Position numbers and translations under genes: made by a program
Origin: Microbacterium gorillae
GTDB taxonomy: Bacteria; Actinomycetota; Actinomycetes; Actinomycetales; Microbacteriaceae
Reading direction: 5' to 3'
Length of the DNA stretch: 64,000 bases
NCBI RefSeq assembly: GCF_000826185.2
Contig: NZ_LN648875.1
Location: 1,112,356-1,176,355, forward strand
Notes under the pieces: generated by a model
The model's input: the letters and a program-made list of their open reading frames with translations, nothing else
Told to the model about the DNA's origin: nothing
The model's database searches: none
In this document: positions 42,243 through 50,757 of the stretch, one piece after another
Numbering within the stretch: the first letter of the stretch is position 1
Layout: every line of letters begins with the position of its first letter

Positions 42243-43661
42243 TCAGTAGGAGCGGGCGACGACGGCGACGAGGTCTGCGTCCGACGTGTCCGCGTACGGC
42301 AGGCCGCCGTCGCGGGTCTGCAGGCAGCGGACCGTGATGGCGTCGCGACCGAGGCGCTTCTCGCCGTCCTCACCGAGCACGTCCCAATCGATGACCGCGA
42401 AACCGGTCAGCGCCGCCTCCCGCGCCTCATCGATCGTCGCCACGCGCCGGGTGCGATCGGCCAGACGTCGCTGGGCGTGGGCGAACATGTCCGCCTGCAT
42501 GCGCTCGAGCAGGGCGGGCAGCGTGGACGCGACCTCGACCAGCGGCAGTGTCCGCTTGTCGTCCTCATCACGACGCACGACCTTGACCTGGTCCGCGTCC
42601 AGATCCCGCGGGCCGACCTCGATTCGCACCGGGACGCCCTTCAGCTCCCACTCCGTCGCCCGGCGACCGAATCCGATCTGCGTCCGAGCGTCGAGCTTGG
42701 CGCGGACGCCCGTGGCGACGAGGTCCGCCACGATCCGCTCGGCGGCGGCGATCGTGCGCTCGTCGTCCTTGACCGCGAGCACCACGACCTGATGCGGCGC
42801 GATCCGGGGCGGCACGCGGAGTCCGCGTTCATCGCCGTGGGACATGATGAGGCCGCCCATCATCCGCGTGGACGAGCCCCAGGACGTGGTCCAGGTCGTC
42901 TGCACCTTTCCGTCCGCATCCGTGTAGGTGATGTCGAACGCCTTCGCGAAGTTCTGCCCGAGCTCGTGACTCGTGGCCATCTGCAGCGCCTTGCCGTCGC
43001 CCATCATGGCCTCGCACGTCATCGTGTTGACGGCTCCGGCGAAGCGTTCCGCTGCGGTCTTCACACCGGGCAGCACCGGGATCGCGAGCACGTTCTCGAG
43101 GAAGTCCCGGTAGACCTCCAGGTGGATCCGGCGGGCGTACGCGGCGGCGTCCTCCCGCGTCGCGTGCGCCGTGTGCCCCTCCTGCCAGAGGAACTCGCTC
43201 GTGCGCAGGAAAACCCGCGGACGCAACTCCCACCGCACGACGTTGGACCACTGGTTCAGCAGCATCGGCAGATCCCGGTGCGACTGGATCCACTTCGCCA
43301 TCAGCTCCCCGAAGAGCGTCTCGCTGGTCGGACGGACCACGACGGGTTCGGTGAGCTCCTTGCCGCCGGCATGGGTGACGACGGCGAGTTCCGGACTGAA
43401 ACCCTCGACGTGCTCGGCCTCGCGCTCAAGGTAGGACTGCGGGATGAACAGCGGCAGGTACACGTTCTCCGCACCGGTCGCCTTGATGCGCGCGTCGACC
43501 TCGGCCTGCGTCCGCTCCCACATCGCGTACGCGTACGGTCGGATCACCATCGTGCCGCGCACCGGGCCGTTATCGGCCAGCTGCGCCTTCTCGAGGATGT
43601 CCTGGTACCACTGGGGGAAATCGTCCTCGATCGAGGCGAGGACCTGAGCTCGTGCGGCCAT
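42243..43661 (-). CDS. proS: Prolyl-tRNA synthetase, short form without editing insertion, 472 aa
   Basis: Charges tRNA-Pro. Class II motifs are visible: GTMVIRPYAYAMWERTQAEV (motif 1 region), RPTSETLFGELMAKWIQSHR, NQWSNVVRWELRPRVFLRTS EFLWQ (motif 2) and GSSTRMMGGLIMSHGDERGL (motif 3), then an anticodon-binding domain. Length and order match the archaeal/eukaryotic-like ProS, which lacks the INS editing domain found in the bacterial type. Either the cell relies on a free-standing editor or has a second enzyme elsewhere. Confidence 0.93.
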   Translation of the reverse strand: MAARAQVLASIEDDFPQWYQDILEKAQLADNGPVRGTMVIRPYAYAMWERTQAEVDARIKATGAENVYLPLFIPQSYLEREAEHVEGFSPELAVVTHAGGKELTEPVVVRPTSETLFGELMAKWIQSHRDLPMLLNQWSNVVRWELRPRVFLRTSEFLWQEGHTAHATREDAAAYARRIHLEVYRDFLENVLAIPVLPGVKTAAERFAGAVNTMTCEAMMGDGKALQMATSHELGQNFAKAFDITYTDADGKVQTTWTTSWGSSTRMMGGLIMSHGDERGLRVPPRIAPHQVVVLAVKDDERTIAAAERIVADLVATGVRAKLDARTQIGFGRRATEWELKGVPVRIEVGPRDLDADQVKVVRRDEDDKRTLPLVEVASTLPALLERMQADMFAHAQRRLADRTRRVATIDEAREAALTGFAVIDWDVLGEDGEKRLGRDAITVRCLQTRDGGLPYADTSDADLVAVVARSY

Positions 43662-43727
43662 GCCGCCCAGACTAATCGTCGGGGCTTTCCTCCATCGCCC
43701 CGCCGGCCGTCGAGGTACCGGCACGCC

Positions 43728-44492
43728 TCAGCTGAAGGCGACTCCCGCCGGGGCCTCGAAGCCGCGGAGGCGAGCGATGTCATCGAGCGAACGGACCACG
43801 GCGCGAGCCACCACGGCGGACGAGCGCGGGCGCTCCGGAGTGGGTTCGTTCTCCACGACGACCGACACCGAGCCGAGCTCCCCGGATGCGTGCAGTGTGT
43901 GTCGCGTCAGCTTTGCGGACGGATCGGCGACGACGCGGGCGGTTGCGATGTCCCACGCGTCGGCGGCCAGCGCCAGCGCGGCGGCGACGTTCGCCGAGGC
44001 CGGGAACTGCCGCGTCACCTCGCTCGCCGGGCCCTCGGCCAGCACGATCTCCTCGTCGCCGGCGCGCAGGCGTGCGACGAGGGCGTCGTCCATCCACGGC
44101 TGGATGAGCGTCGTCGGCAGCTTCCGGGTCTCGATGCCGACCGCGCTCAGCGGACCCTCGATCCGCAGCGCCCGGACCTGGTCCAAGCCGCCGACCGCAC
44201 CGGTGCAGACGGTGAGTCGCCCCGGCCCCGCCGTCACCGCTTCTCGCACGCCGGCATCCGCGAGCGCGCCGACGGACAGCAGCAGCACGTCCGTTCCGCG
44301 GGCGACCACGGCGAGGAGACGGTCCCGGACGGCGTCCTGCGACGCGGCTTCGACCAGGAGGTCGAGCCCGTCCGGGATCTCGTCCGCGCGTGCGTACGCG
44401 CCATCGACGTCATACGGGCGGTCGGCGATGAGTCGCCGCACGGTCCCGGTGATGTTGCCGTCGCCGAGGAACCCGATCCGCATCCGTGCCAT
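43728..44492 (-). CDS. Aspartate-dehydrogenase-like NAD(P)-binding protein, 254 aa
   Basis: A Rossmann start RIGFLGDGNITGTVRRLIAD is followed by DLLVEAASQDAVRDRLLAVV, VLLLSVGALADAGVREAV and the C-terminal domain signature FPASANVAAALALAADAWDI, as in NadX/DUF108 proteins that make iminoaspartate from aspartate for NAD synthesis. No nadA or nadC is adjacent, so another amino-acid dehydrogenase role remains possible. Confidence 0.75.
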   Translation of the reverse strand: MARMRIGFLGDGNITGTVRRLIADRPYDVDGAYARADEIPDGLDLLVEAASQDAVRDRLLAVVARGTDVLLLSVGALADAGVREAVTAGPGRLTVCTGAVGGLDQVRALRIEGPLSAVGIETRKLPTTLIQPWMDDALVARLRAGDEEIVLAEGPASEVTRQFPASANVAAALALAADAWDIATARVVADPSAKLTRHTLHASGELGSVSVVVENEPTPERPRSSAVVARAVVRSLDDIARLRGFEAPAGVAFS

Positions 44493-44514
44493 GCCTTGAC
44501 GCTACCGCCCACCT

Positions 44515-44585
44515 CGCGAGACACCCAGGCGCGTCCGATACGCCCCGCACTGCGGGGTTTCTCGGACGTGCCTGGGTGTCTCGCG
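44515..44585. repeat. Long hairpin element, copy B
   Basis: Arms of 24 bases (44515-44538 and 44562-44585) pair with a single G-T, and an inner stem CCCCGCA/TGCGGGG closes the loop. Twenty-one of the 22 arm bases equal copy A at 137-203. It starts 13 bases after the GH38 stop in the direction of that transcript, so it probably serves as its terminator. Confidence 0.85.
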
Positions 44586-44598
44586 GTGAGGGGAGGGG

Positions 44599-47500
44599 TC
44601 ACGGGCGGGGGATGCGCAGGGTGCGGACCTCAAACGGCGTCAGGGACAGCGACGTGCCGGTGCGCGGCGTGGGCAGGTCGTCCTCGATGAGGGAGACCTC
44701 GCGGACCTCGCCGTGCTCGAACCCGAGCGACAGCTCGCCGGTGGCGCGCTCGCCGAGCGACTCGTAGACACGGACGATGACGTCCCCGGAGCGGTCCGCC
44801 GCGAGCTTCACCGACGAGACGATGAGGCCCCGACCGCTGATCGAGACCAGCGGGTCGACCTCGGCCGCGCCCGAGCGCGTGACGGTCGGCGCGTTCAGCG
44901 CGATGCCGGCCGCGGTGGCGGATTCCGCATCCGCACCGATCACGAGTCCGGTCGTGATCACGTGCACGCCGTGATCGGTGTCCGGATCGGGGAAGCGCGG
45001 TGCACGCAGCAGCGACAGGCGGACCGTGGTGGTCACACCGTCATCGTCCGAGTCGCGTGTGGTGTCGAAGCCGTACAGGCCGTCGTTGACCACCGCCGCG
45101 CCGAACCCGCGCTCCTGCACCAGTACGAAGCGGTGCATCGAGGTCTCGAACTTCGCGGCCTCCCAGGACGTGTTCACGTGCGTGACGCGGGACTGGTACC
45201 CGTACTGCGTCTCGGCCTCGACGGTCGTGGCGAAGATGTCCAGCGGGAAGGACTGCTTGAGCAGCTTCTCGGTCTCGTGCCAGTCGATCTCGTTGCGGAT
45301 CAGCAGGGTGCGCTCGCCGGGCTCGAGGCTCAGCGTCTGCACCACGGACGACTCGGAGAAGCGACGCTCGATGCGCACGGCACCGTCCACGAGTTCGATC
45401 GATTCGAGCGCGGTCAGATCCGTGACGGTGTTGCGGTAGAACCGGTCGATGTCCCAGGCGTCCCACATGTTCGGGAAGTCCTGGTGCAGCTGCAGCAGGT
45501 TCGCCGGCCGGCCGACCGGGATGGTCTCCCGACGCGTGCGCAGGTCGACGGCGGACGTGATGAGGCCGTCGGACGAGATGGTCACCCGGACGAGGTCGTT
45601 CTCCAGCACGAAGCCGCCATCGTGGGACGTCGCCCGCACGCCGTCGGGCCGTCCGCCGCCGACGGACACCGTGGCTCCGTCCGAGGCCACGCCGATCGCG
45701 TGCCGGCGAACGCTCAGCGCCGCCTCCGCCACCGTCTTCGCATCCGTCCCGCCGAGGCCGCCGGCGACGGTGGAGTACGGGCGGAACACGAGTTCCGTCT
45801 CCCCATCCCCCGCGAGGGCCGCGACGGCGCCCTCGATCAGCACCATCGTGTCCGCGACGACCTGCGTCAGCACGGAGACCGCCTCGCGGTGGACCCAGGC
45901 GATGGAGGTGCCCGGCAGGATGTCGTGGAACTCGTGCAGCAGCACGGACTCCCACAGCCGGTCGAGTTCGTCATACGGGTAGTCCGCGAGACCCCGGACG
46001 GCAGCGGTCGCCGCCCACAGCTCCGCGGCGATGAGCGCCTGCTCGGCCCGACGATGCAGGGCTTTGGTCTGGTGCTGGCTCGTCAGCGTGCCGCGGTGCA
46101 GTTCGAGGTAGAGCTCGCCGACCCAGACCGCCGGGTTGGGCAGCTCGGCCCTCGCGGCGTCGAAGAAGTCGTCCGGATGCGTCCACTCCACCCGAGCGGA
46201 ACCCTCCAGGTTCGCCAGGCGCTGCTGCTTGCCGACCATCTCGCGGGTCGTGCCACCTCCGCCGTCGCCCCAGCCGACCGGGGCGATCGAGCGCGTCGCG
46301 ACGCGGTTCTCCTTGAACTGCCGCGACGCCTTCGCGACCTCTTCGCCGGAGAGCTGCGAGTTGTAGGTGTCCATCGGCGGGAAGTGCGTGAACATGCGCG
46401 AGCCGTCGATGCCCTCCCAGTCGAACGTGTGGTGCGGGAAGACGTTGCGCTGGTTCCAGGAGATCTTCTGCGTGAAGAACCACTCGAACCCGGCGCGCTT
46501 CATCAGCTGCGGCAGCGCCGGTGAGTAGCCGAACGAGTCCGGCAACCAGACGCCCTTCGAGCGGATTCCGAACTCCTGCTCGAAGAAGCGCTGGCCGTAC
46601 AGGAACTGCCGGGCCAGGGACTCACCCGTCGGCATCACGGTGTCGGACTCGACCCACATACCGCCGAGCGGCAGGAAGCGTCCGGCCGCGACGGCATCCT
46701 TCACCCGGGCGTAGACCTCCGGGCGGTGCTCCTTGATCCAGGCGTACTGCTGGGCGCTGGACATGCCGTACGTGAATTCGTCTGTCTCGTCGATCAGCGA
46801 GGTCATCGACGAGGTCGTGCGGGCGACCTTGCGGATCGTCTCGCGCACCGGCCAGAGCCAGGCCGAGTCGATGTGCGCGTGACCGATCGCGGCGATGCGG
46901 TGGGCGGACGCGTCCGCGGGTGCGGCGAGCACGTCGGCCAGCGCGGCGCGCGCGTCCGGAGCCGTCTCGACGATGCGCTGCAGGTCGAGACGGTCGAGCG
47001 CGTCGTCCAGCGCCTGGAGGATCCGCATGCGGCGCGGTTGCGTCGCCGGCAGTTCCGCCTGCAGCTCCAGCAGCACCTCGAGATCGAGCGCGAGGTCGAA
47101 CACCTCGGGCTCGAACAGCGCGAGATCGAAGCACCGGGCCCGGTAGAGCGGACGCTTCGACGAGGTCTCGATGTCCCCCTCCTGCGTCGGGAGGAAGGGG
47201 TGGTAATCCAGCAGGACCGGGTTGGACGCGGCCTCGAGGTAGAAGGACACCTCGTCCTCACCGCGCGCCTCGGCGGCGATCGGAAGCCACTGGTTGCGCG
47301 GGTTCAAGCTCTTCACCGGCGTGAGATCCGGGCGGTACACCAGGGCCTCCTGCTGGAAGCCGGGCATGTTGATGTCGAAGCCGAGGTCGATGTGCGCCTC
47401 GACACGACGCCCGTCCCAGTCCGCCGGAACGGTGCCGGTGACGTGGAACCAGGTGGTCGCCCATGCGGGCCCCCAGGGCTCGCCGACGGTGTGCGGCTCG

Positions 47501-47658
47501 AAATCCAGCGCGATGCCCTCGGCGGGAGCGATCGGCTCGCCGGGCAGCTGGTGAGCGGTCACGGTGAGGGGAACCCGTGCCGAATACACTGCGGGACGTA
47601 CCCGTTCGTCCAGCACTCGCTTCACCCGGCCGACTGTCAGTGACGTCTCGTCATGCAT
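44599..47658 (-). CDS. GH38 alpha-mannosidase, 1019 aa
   Basis: Cytoplasmic (no signal peptide) retaining alpha-mannosidase of the Man2C1/class II type. Zinc ligands are His262 and Asp264 in GHAHIDSAWLWP, the nucleophile is Asp374 in WLPDSFGYSPALPQ, and the third zinc-ligand region is HEFHDILPGTSIAWVH. Residues 1-250 form the accessory N-terminal beta domain and residues 640-1019 the C-terminal beta-sandwich. It is divergent from the LacI gene with a 16-bp operator between. Trimming of alpha-linked mannose from imported N-glycan is inferred from context. Confidence 0.92.
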   Translation of the reverse strand: MHDETSLTVGRVKRVLDERVRPAVYSARVPLTVTAHQLPGEPIAPAEGIALDFEPHTVGEPWGPAWATTWFHVTGTVPADWDGRRVEAHIDLGFDINMPGFQQEALVYRPDLTPVKSLNPRNQWLPIAAEARGEDEVSFYLEAASNPVLLDYHPFLPTQEGDIETSSKRPLYRARCFDLALFEPEVFDLALDLEVLLELQAELPATQPRRMRILQALDDALDRLDLQRIVETAPDARAALADVLAAPADASAHRIAAIGHAHIDSAWLWPVRETIRKVARTTSSMTSLIDETDEFTYGMSSAQQYAWIKEHRPEVYARVKDAVAAGRFLPLGGMWVESDTVMPTGESLARQFLYGQRFFEQEFGIRSKGVWLPDSFGYSPALPQLMKRAGFEWFFTQKISWNQRNVFPHHTFDWEGIDGSRMFTHFPPMDTYNSQLSGEEVAKASRQFKENRVATRSIAPVGWGDGGGGTTREMVGKQQRLANLEGSARVEWTHPDDFFDAARAELPNPAVWVGELYLELHRGTLTSQHQTKALHRRAEQALIAAELWAATAAVRGLADYPYDELDRLWESVLLHEFHDILPGTSIAWVHREAVSVLTQVVADTMVLIEGAVAALAGDGETELVFRPYSTVAGGLGGTDAKTVAEAALSVRRHAIGVASDGATVSVGGGRPDGVRATSHDGGFVLENDLVRVTISSDGLITSAVDLRTRRETIPVGRPANLLQLHQDFPNMWDAWDIDRFYRNTVTDLTALESIELVDGAVRIERRFSESSVVQTLSLEPGERTLLIRNEIDWHETEKLLKQSFPLDIFATTVEAETQYGYQSRVTHVNTSWEAAKFETSMHRFVLVQERGFGAAVVNDGLYGFDTTRDSDDDGVTTTVRLSLLRAPRFPDPDTDHGVHVITTGLVIGADAESATAAGIALNAPTVTRSGAAEVDPLVSISGRGLIVSSVKLAADRSGDVIVRVYESLGERATGELSLGFEHGEVREVSLIEDDLPTPRTGTSLSLTPFEVRTLRIPRP

Positions 47659-47693
47659 GATTTCCTCCGCACGGCCAGCACGGCCTCGTGCTC

Positions 47694-47709
47694 ACTAAAT
47701 CGATCAAGT
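47694..47709. promoter_or_regulatory. LacI operator of the glycan regulon, site 1
   Basis: ACTAAATCGATCAAGT, a CG-centred 16-base palindrome (14 of 16 bases symmetric outside two pairs), in the spacer between GH38 and the LacI gene. TAGAGT (47709-47714) may be the -10 of the LacI gene, seven bases before its ATG. Confidence 0.8.
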
Positions 47710-47721
47710 AGAGTTGATCCT

Positions 47722-48744
47722 ATGCCACCGGTCAAGCGCGTGACCATCGCGGACATCGCCCGCATCGCCGGCGTGTCCCCCGGCGCCGTGTCCTTCGCGC
47801 TGAACGGCAAGCCCGGCGTCAGCGAGGCGACGCGCGAGCGGATCCTGCAGGTCGCGCAGGACCAGAAGTGGAGCCCGTCCCAGGCGGCACGGGCTCTCGT
47901 GGGCGCTCGAGCGAACGCCATCGGTCTCGTCCTGAACCGCCCGGCGCGCTCGCTGGGCACGGAGGCGTTCTTCGCGGACCTGATCGCCGGCATCCAGGCC
48001 GGCCTCAGCGACGGCAAGCTCAGCCTGCAGCTGCGCCTGGTGTCCAGCTTCGAGGAGGAGCTGGAGACGCACCGGCACTGGCACGCCGCTCACCAGGTGG
48101 ACGGCGTGCTCCTCATCGACCCGCGCGACGACGATCCCCGGCAACGCGCGCTGGAAGAGCTCGGCGTCCCGACCGTCGTGGTCGGTTCGCACGCCTCCGC
48201 ACCCGGCAGCGCACCCGCGGTCTGGCTCGATGACGCCGCGACCGCACACGAGCTGTTCGACTACCTCGCTGCCCTCGGCCACACCCGCATCGCCTATGTC
48301 GCCGGGCCGGAGGAGTTCGACCACACGCGCCTGCGAACAGCGGTGCTGGACGGCCTCAGTGCGCGCGGCGTGAGCTCGGAGACGATGGCCACGGACTTCT
48401 CGCCGGCCGTGGCGGGCACGGTCACCCGCCGCCTGCTGAGCGCGGCGAAGCGGCCCACCGCCATCGTGTACGACAACGACGTGATGGCGGTCGCTGGACT
48501 GCGCGTCCTGCAGGAGATGGGCGTCGCGGTCCCCGCCGACGTGTCGGTGGCCTCGTTCGATGACTCGGTGATCGCCGAGCTCGTCCGCCCCTCGATCACG
48601 TCGATGACGCGTGACACGTTCGCGCTCGGGCAGCGCGCGGCCGCTCTCCTGCTGCGCCAGATCGACGCGTCCGAGCCGCTGCCCAGTGAAGCCGGCGCGA
48701 CGCCGACGCTGACGGTGCGCGAGAGCACCGCGCGACCCGTCTGA
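47722..48744 (+). CDS. LacI family regulator of the N-glycan locus, 340 aa
   Basis: The helix-turn-helix is VTIADIARIAGVSPGAVSFA (residues 7-26), followed by hinge SQAARALVGARANAIGLVLN and a sugar-sensing domain with DGVLLIDPRDD, ELFDYLAALGHTRIAYVAGP and VSVASFDDSVIAELVRPSIT. The short leader between a -10-like box and the ATG suggests a leaderless transcript. Four copies of one palindrome around the glycosidase and transporter genes make it the probable repressor of the whole set. The inducer is unknown; a mannose-containing oligosaccharide is expected. Confidence 0.9.
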   Translation: MPPVKRVTIADIARIAGVSPGAVSFALNGKPGVSEATRERILQVAQDQKWSPSQAARALVGARANAIGLVLNRPARSLGTEAFFADLIAGIQAGLSDGKLSLQLRLVSSFEEELETHRHWHAAHQVDGVLLIDPRDDDPRQRALEELGVPTVVVGSHASAPGSAPAVWLDDAATAHELFDYLAALGHTRIAYVAGPEEFDHTRLRTAVLDGLSARGVSSETMATDFSPAVAGTVTRRLLSAAKRPTAIVYDNDVMAVAGLRVLQEMGVAVPADVSVASFDDSVIAELVRPSITSMTRDTFALGQRAAALLLRQIDASEPLPSEAGATPTLTVRESTARPV

Positions 48745-48818
48745 GCCCCTCCACCACGCATCCGGGCCACGCGACTCACCCGCACATGAGAGTTCTCTCG
48801 TTCTCCTGGACCGCGTCC

Positions 48819-48834
48819 ACTAAATCGCTATAGT
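48819..48834. promoter_or_regulatory. LacI operator of the glycan regulon, site 2
   Basis: ACTAAATCGCTATAGT shares its first nine bases with site 1 and lies 49 bases upstream of the Endo H start. Confidence 0.82.
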
Positions 48835-48883
48835 CGCTCCCACGACGTCGACCGTGCCGCATCGATCACAGGAGAACGAAGCC

Positions 48884-50104
48884 ATGCCCTCGAACGACCA
48901 CCCGTCCACGCGCCTGAGTCGCGCCGGACGCCTGACTGCCCTGGCCGCCGTCGCGGCCCTCGGCTTGCTCGCCCCGATGGCCGCCACGGCCGCGCACGCC
49001 GCCCCCGATGCGGACGGCGATGGCCCGCAGACCGTCGTGTACGTGGAGGTGAACGACAACGATTTCGCCAACGTCGCGGACTACACGCTGGCCGGCACCG
49101 ACCGCCCGACGTTCGACATCGCGGCGATCTTCGCCGCCAACATCAACTACGACGGCGAGAAGGCGTACCTGCACCTGAACGAGCGGGTCACCGAGACGCT
49201 GGAGAACGCGGACACCCAGATCCGGCCCGTCCAGGCGCGCGGAACCAAGGTCCTGCTCTCGATCCTCGGCAACCACCAGGGCGCCGGCTTTGCGAACTTC
49301 GCCTCCGCCGCGGACGCCGACGCGTTCGCCGCGCAACTCGCGGACGCCGTTCAGACGTACGGCCTGGACGGCATCGACTTCGACGATGAGTGGACCGAGT
49401 ACGGCGTGAACGGCACCGGTCAGCCGAACGAGAGCTCCTTCGTCCAGCTCGTGACCGCCCTGCGCGACCGTCTGGGTCCGGACAAGCTCATCACGTTCTA
49501 CAACATCGGTCCGTCGGCGCAGCACCTGGAGTACGGCGGCGCGCGCGTCGCTGACGCCATCGACTACGCCTGGAACCCCTACTACGGGTCCTACGACGCA
49601 CCGGTCATCCCCGGAATGGCGAATGACCGCCTCGGCGCCGCCGCCGTGGACCTGTCGCAGACCTCGGCCGCGACCGCTCTGGAGTTCGCCCAGCAGACCG
49701 TCGCCGACGGTTACGGCGCCTACGTGACGTACAACCTGACGGCGACGGACCAGTCGGCGTACCTGTCCGGCATCACGCAGACCTTCCACGGTCTGGACAC
49801 GGTCTACAAGGCCGAGCCTGGCGACTCGACGGCCCCGACGGCGACAGTGATCGACGCCCGCAAGTACACCAAGCCCGCGCGGGACGGCGCGTACAAGCGC
49901 GTCGCGTTCACCCTCGCGGACGAGGGCGGGCTCGCCTCCGCATCGGTCAACGGCCACGAGATCGCGTTGAACGGCGTCACCGAGTCGAAGCTGACGAACC
50001 TGCGTCCGGGCTGCAACGGCGCGCGCTTCGGGGAGAACACGCTCGCCGTCACGGACCTCGCCGGCAACACCACGACGGTGACCTTCACCCTCGCCCGCCA
50101 CTGA
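48884..50104 (+). CDS. Secreted Endo H-type GH18 endo-beta-N-acetylglucosaminidase, 406 aa
   Basis: Cleaves between the two core GlcNAc residues of high-mannose N-glycans. A signal peptide ends near AHA (residue 39). The mature GH18 domain follows Streptomyces Endo H closely: VVYVEVNDND, FAANINYDGEKAYLHLN, KVLLSILGNHQGAGFANF, catalytic DGIDFDDE (residues 162-169, acid Glu169, helper Asp167), FYNIGPSAQHLEYGG and AWNPYYGSY. A C-terminal beta domain (about 312-406) with two cysteine-poor strands is extra. GGAG precedes the ATG. Confidence 0.94.
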   Translation: MPSNDHPSTRLSRAGRLTALAAVAALGLLAPMAATAAHAAPDADGDGPQTVVYVEVNDNDFANVADYTLAGTDRPTFDIAAIFAANINYDGEKAYLHLNERVTETLENADTQIRPVQARGTKVLLSILGNHQGAGFANFASAADADAFAAQLADAVQTYGLDGIDFDDEWTEYGVNGTGQPNESSFVQLVTALRDRLGPDKLITFYNIGPSAQHLEYGGARVADAIDYAWNPYYGSYDAPVIPGMANDRLGAAAVDLSQTSAATALEFAQQTVADGYGAYVTYNLTATDQSAYLSGITQTFHGLDTVYKAEPGDSTAPTATVIDARKYTKPARDGAYKRVAFTLADEGGLASASVNGHEIALNGVTESKLTNLRPGCNGARFGENTLAVTDLAGNTTTVTFTLARH

Positions 50105-50116
50105 TCCACCCTCACG

Positions 50117-50161
50117 GGCCGAAGCGCCGGACTCGAAACGCAAGCGTCCGGCGCCTCGGCC
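50117..50161 (+). terminator. Terminator of the Endo H gene
   Basis: Sixteen-base arms starting GGCCGAAGCGCC and ending GGCGCCTCGGCC, with one G-T pair, 13 bases past the stop. Confidence 0.85.
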
Positions 50162-50209
50162 ACACACGTTTCGCGCGGGCGCTCGCTCGATGACCGGACC
50201 TCCGCCGGA

Positions 50210-50719
50210 TCATCGACCGTCGAGCCACTCCGGGGGCTCCTGGCGGACACCGGCGACGATGAGTTCTGCCGCAGCGCGGATGCGTGCGGTCACGGTGTCG
50301 AGCGGTCGGCCCGCGTAGGCGGCGTCCGAGTGATCGTCCGAGAACCGCGCGAGAGCGTTCACGATCGCGTGCTCGCTGGTGTGACCGAAGACGCCATGGG
50401 TCCAGTCCGCGAGCGCGGCAGCGCTGATCTCGCCGGTGAGCATCCGGCGGCACTGCGCGGCGGCGGCCCGACCGTCCCGGGCCGCGGGTGGCAGGTCCGG
50501 CAGTGCGAGCTCGGTCGCCACGTGCGCGATCAACGCATCGAGCTCGAACGGGTTCATGTGCCCGCTGACCGCCGCGAGCTCGGCCAGCGCCGGCGAGTCC
50601 TCGCCGGCGGCGAGAGCATCGGCCGCAGCACGACTGACCTCGGCGGAGCCGTCCAAGCCGATCATCCGGCGCGCGACGGCCTCGATCAGCAGCGTTCGGG
50701 CATCGGGGGCGGGGGACAT
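50210..50719 (-). CDS. Hypothetical helical protein, 169 aa
   Basis: Not recognised. The sequence is Ala-rich and probably all-helical (DARTLLIEAVARRMIGLDGS, SPALAELAAVSGHMNPFELD), with no signal peptide, membrane segment or catalytic motif. It lies 38 bases downstream of the GH92 stop on the same strand, so it could be the last gene of the transporter/GH92 operon, although the function may be unrelated to glycans. Confidence 0.55.
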   Translation of the reverse strand: MSPAPDARTLLIEAVARRMIGLDGSAEVSRAAADALAAGEDSPALAELAAVSGHMNPFELDALIAHVATELALPDLPPAARDGRAAAAQCRRMLTGEISAAALADWTHGVFGHTSEHAIVNALARFSDDHSDAAYAGRPLDTVTARIRAAAELIVAGVRQEPPEWLDGR

Positions 50720-50757
50720 GGCGACATTGTGGCAGGTCGCGCAGCAGCCCCCAGGGG

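Noticed and set aside
50210-50719. Reading the 169-residue protein as a further glycan enzyme
   Set aside because: No glycosidase, kinase or phosphorylase motif is visible; only position near GH92 would support it.
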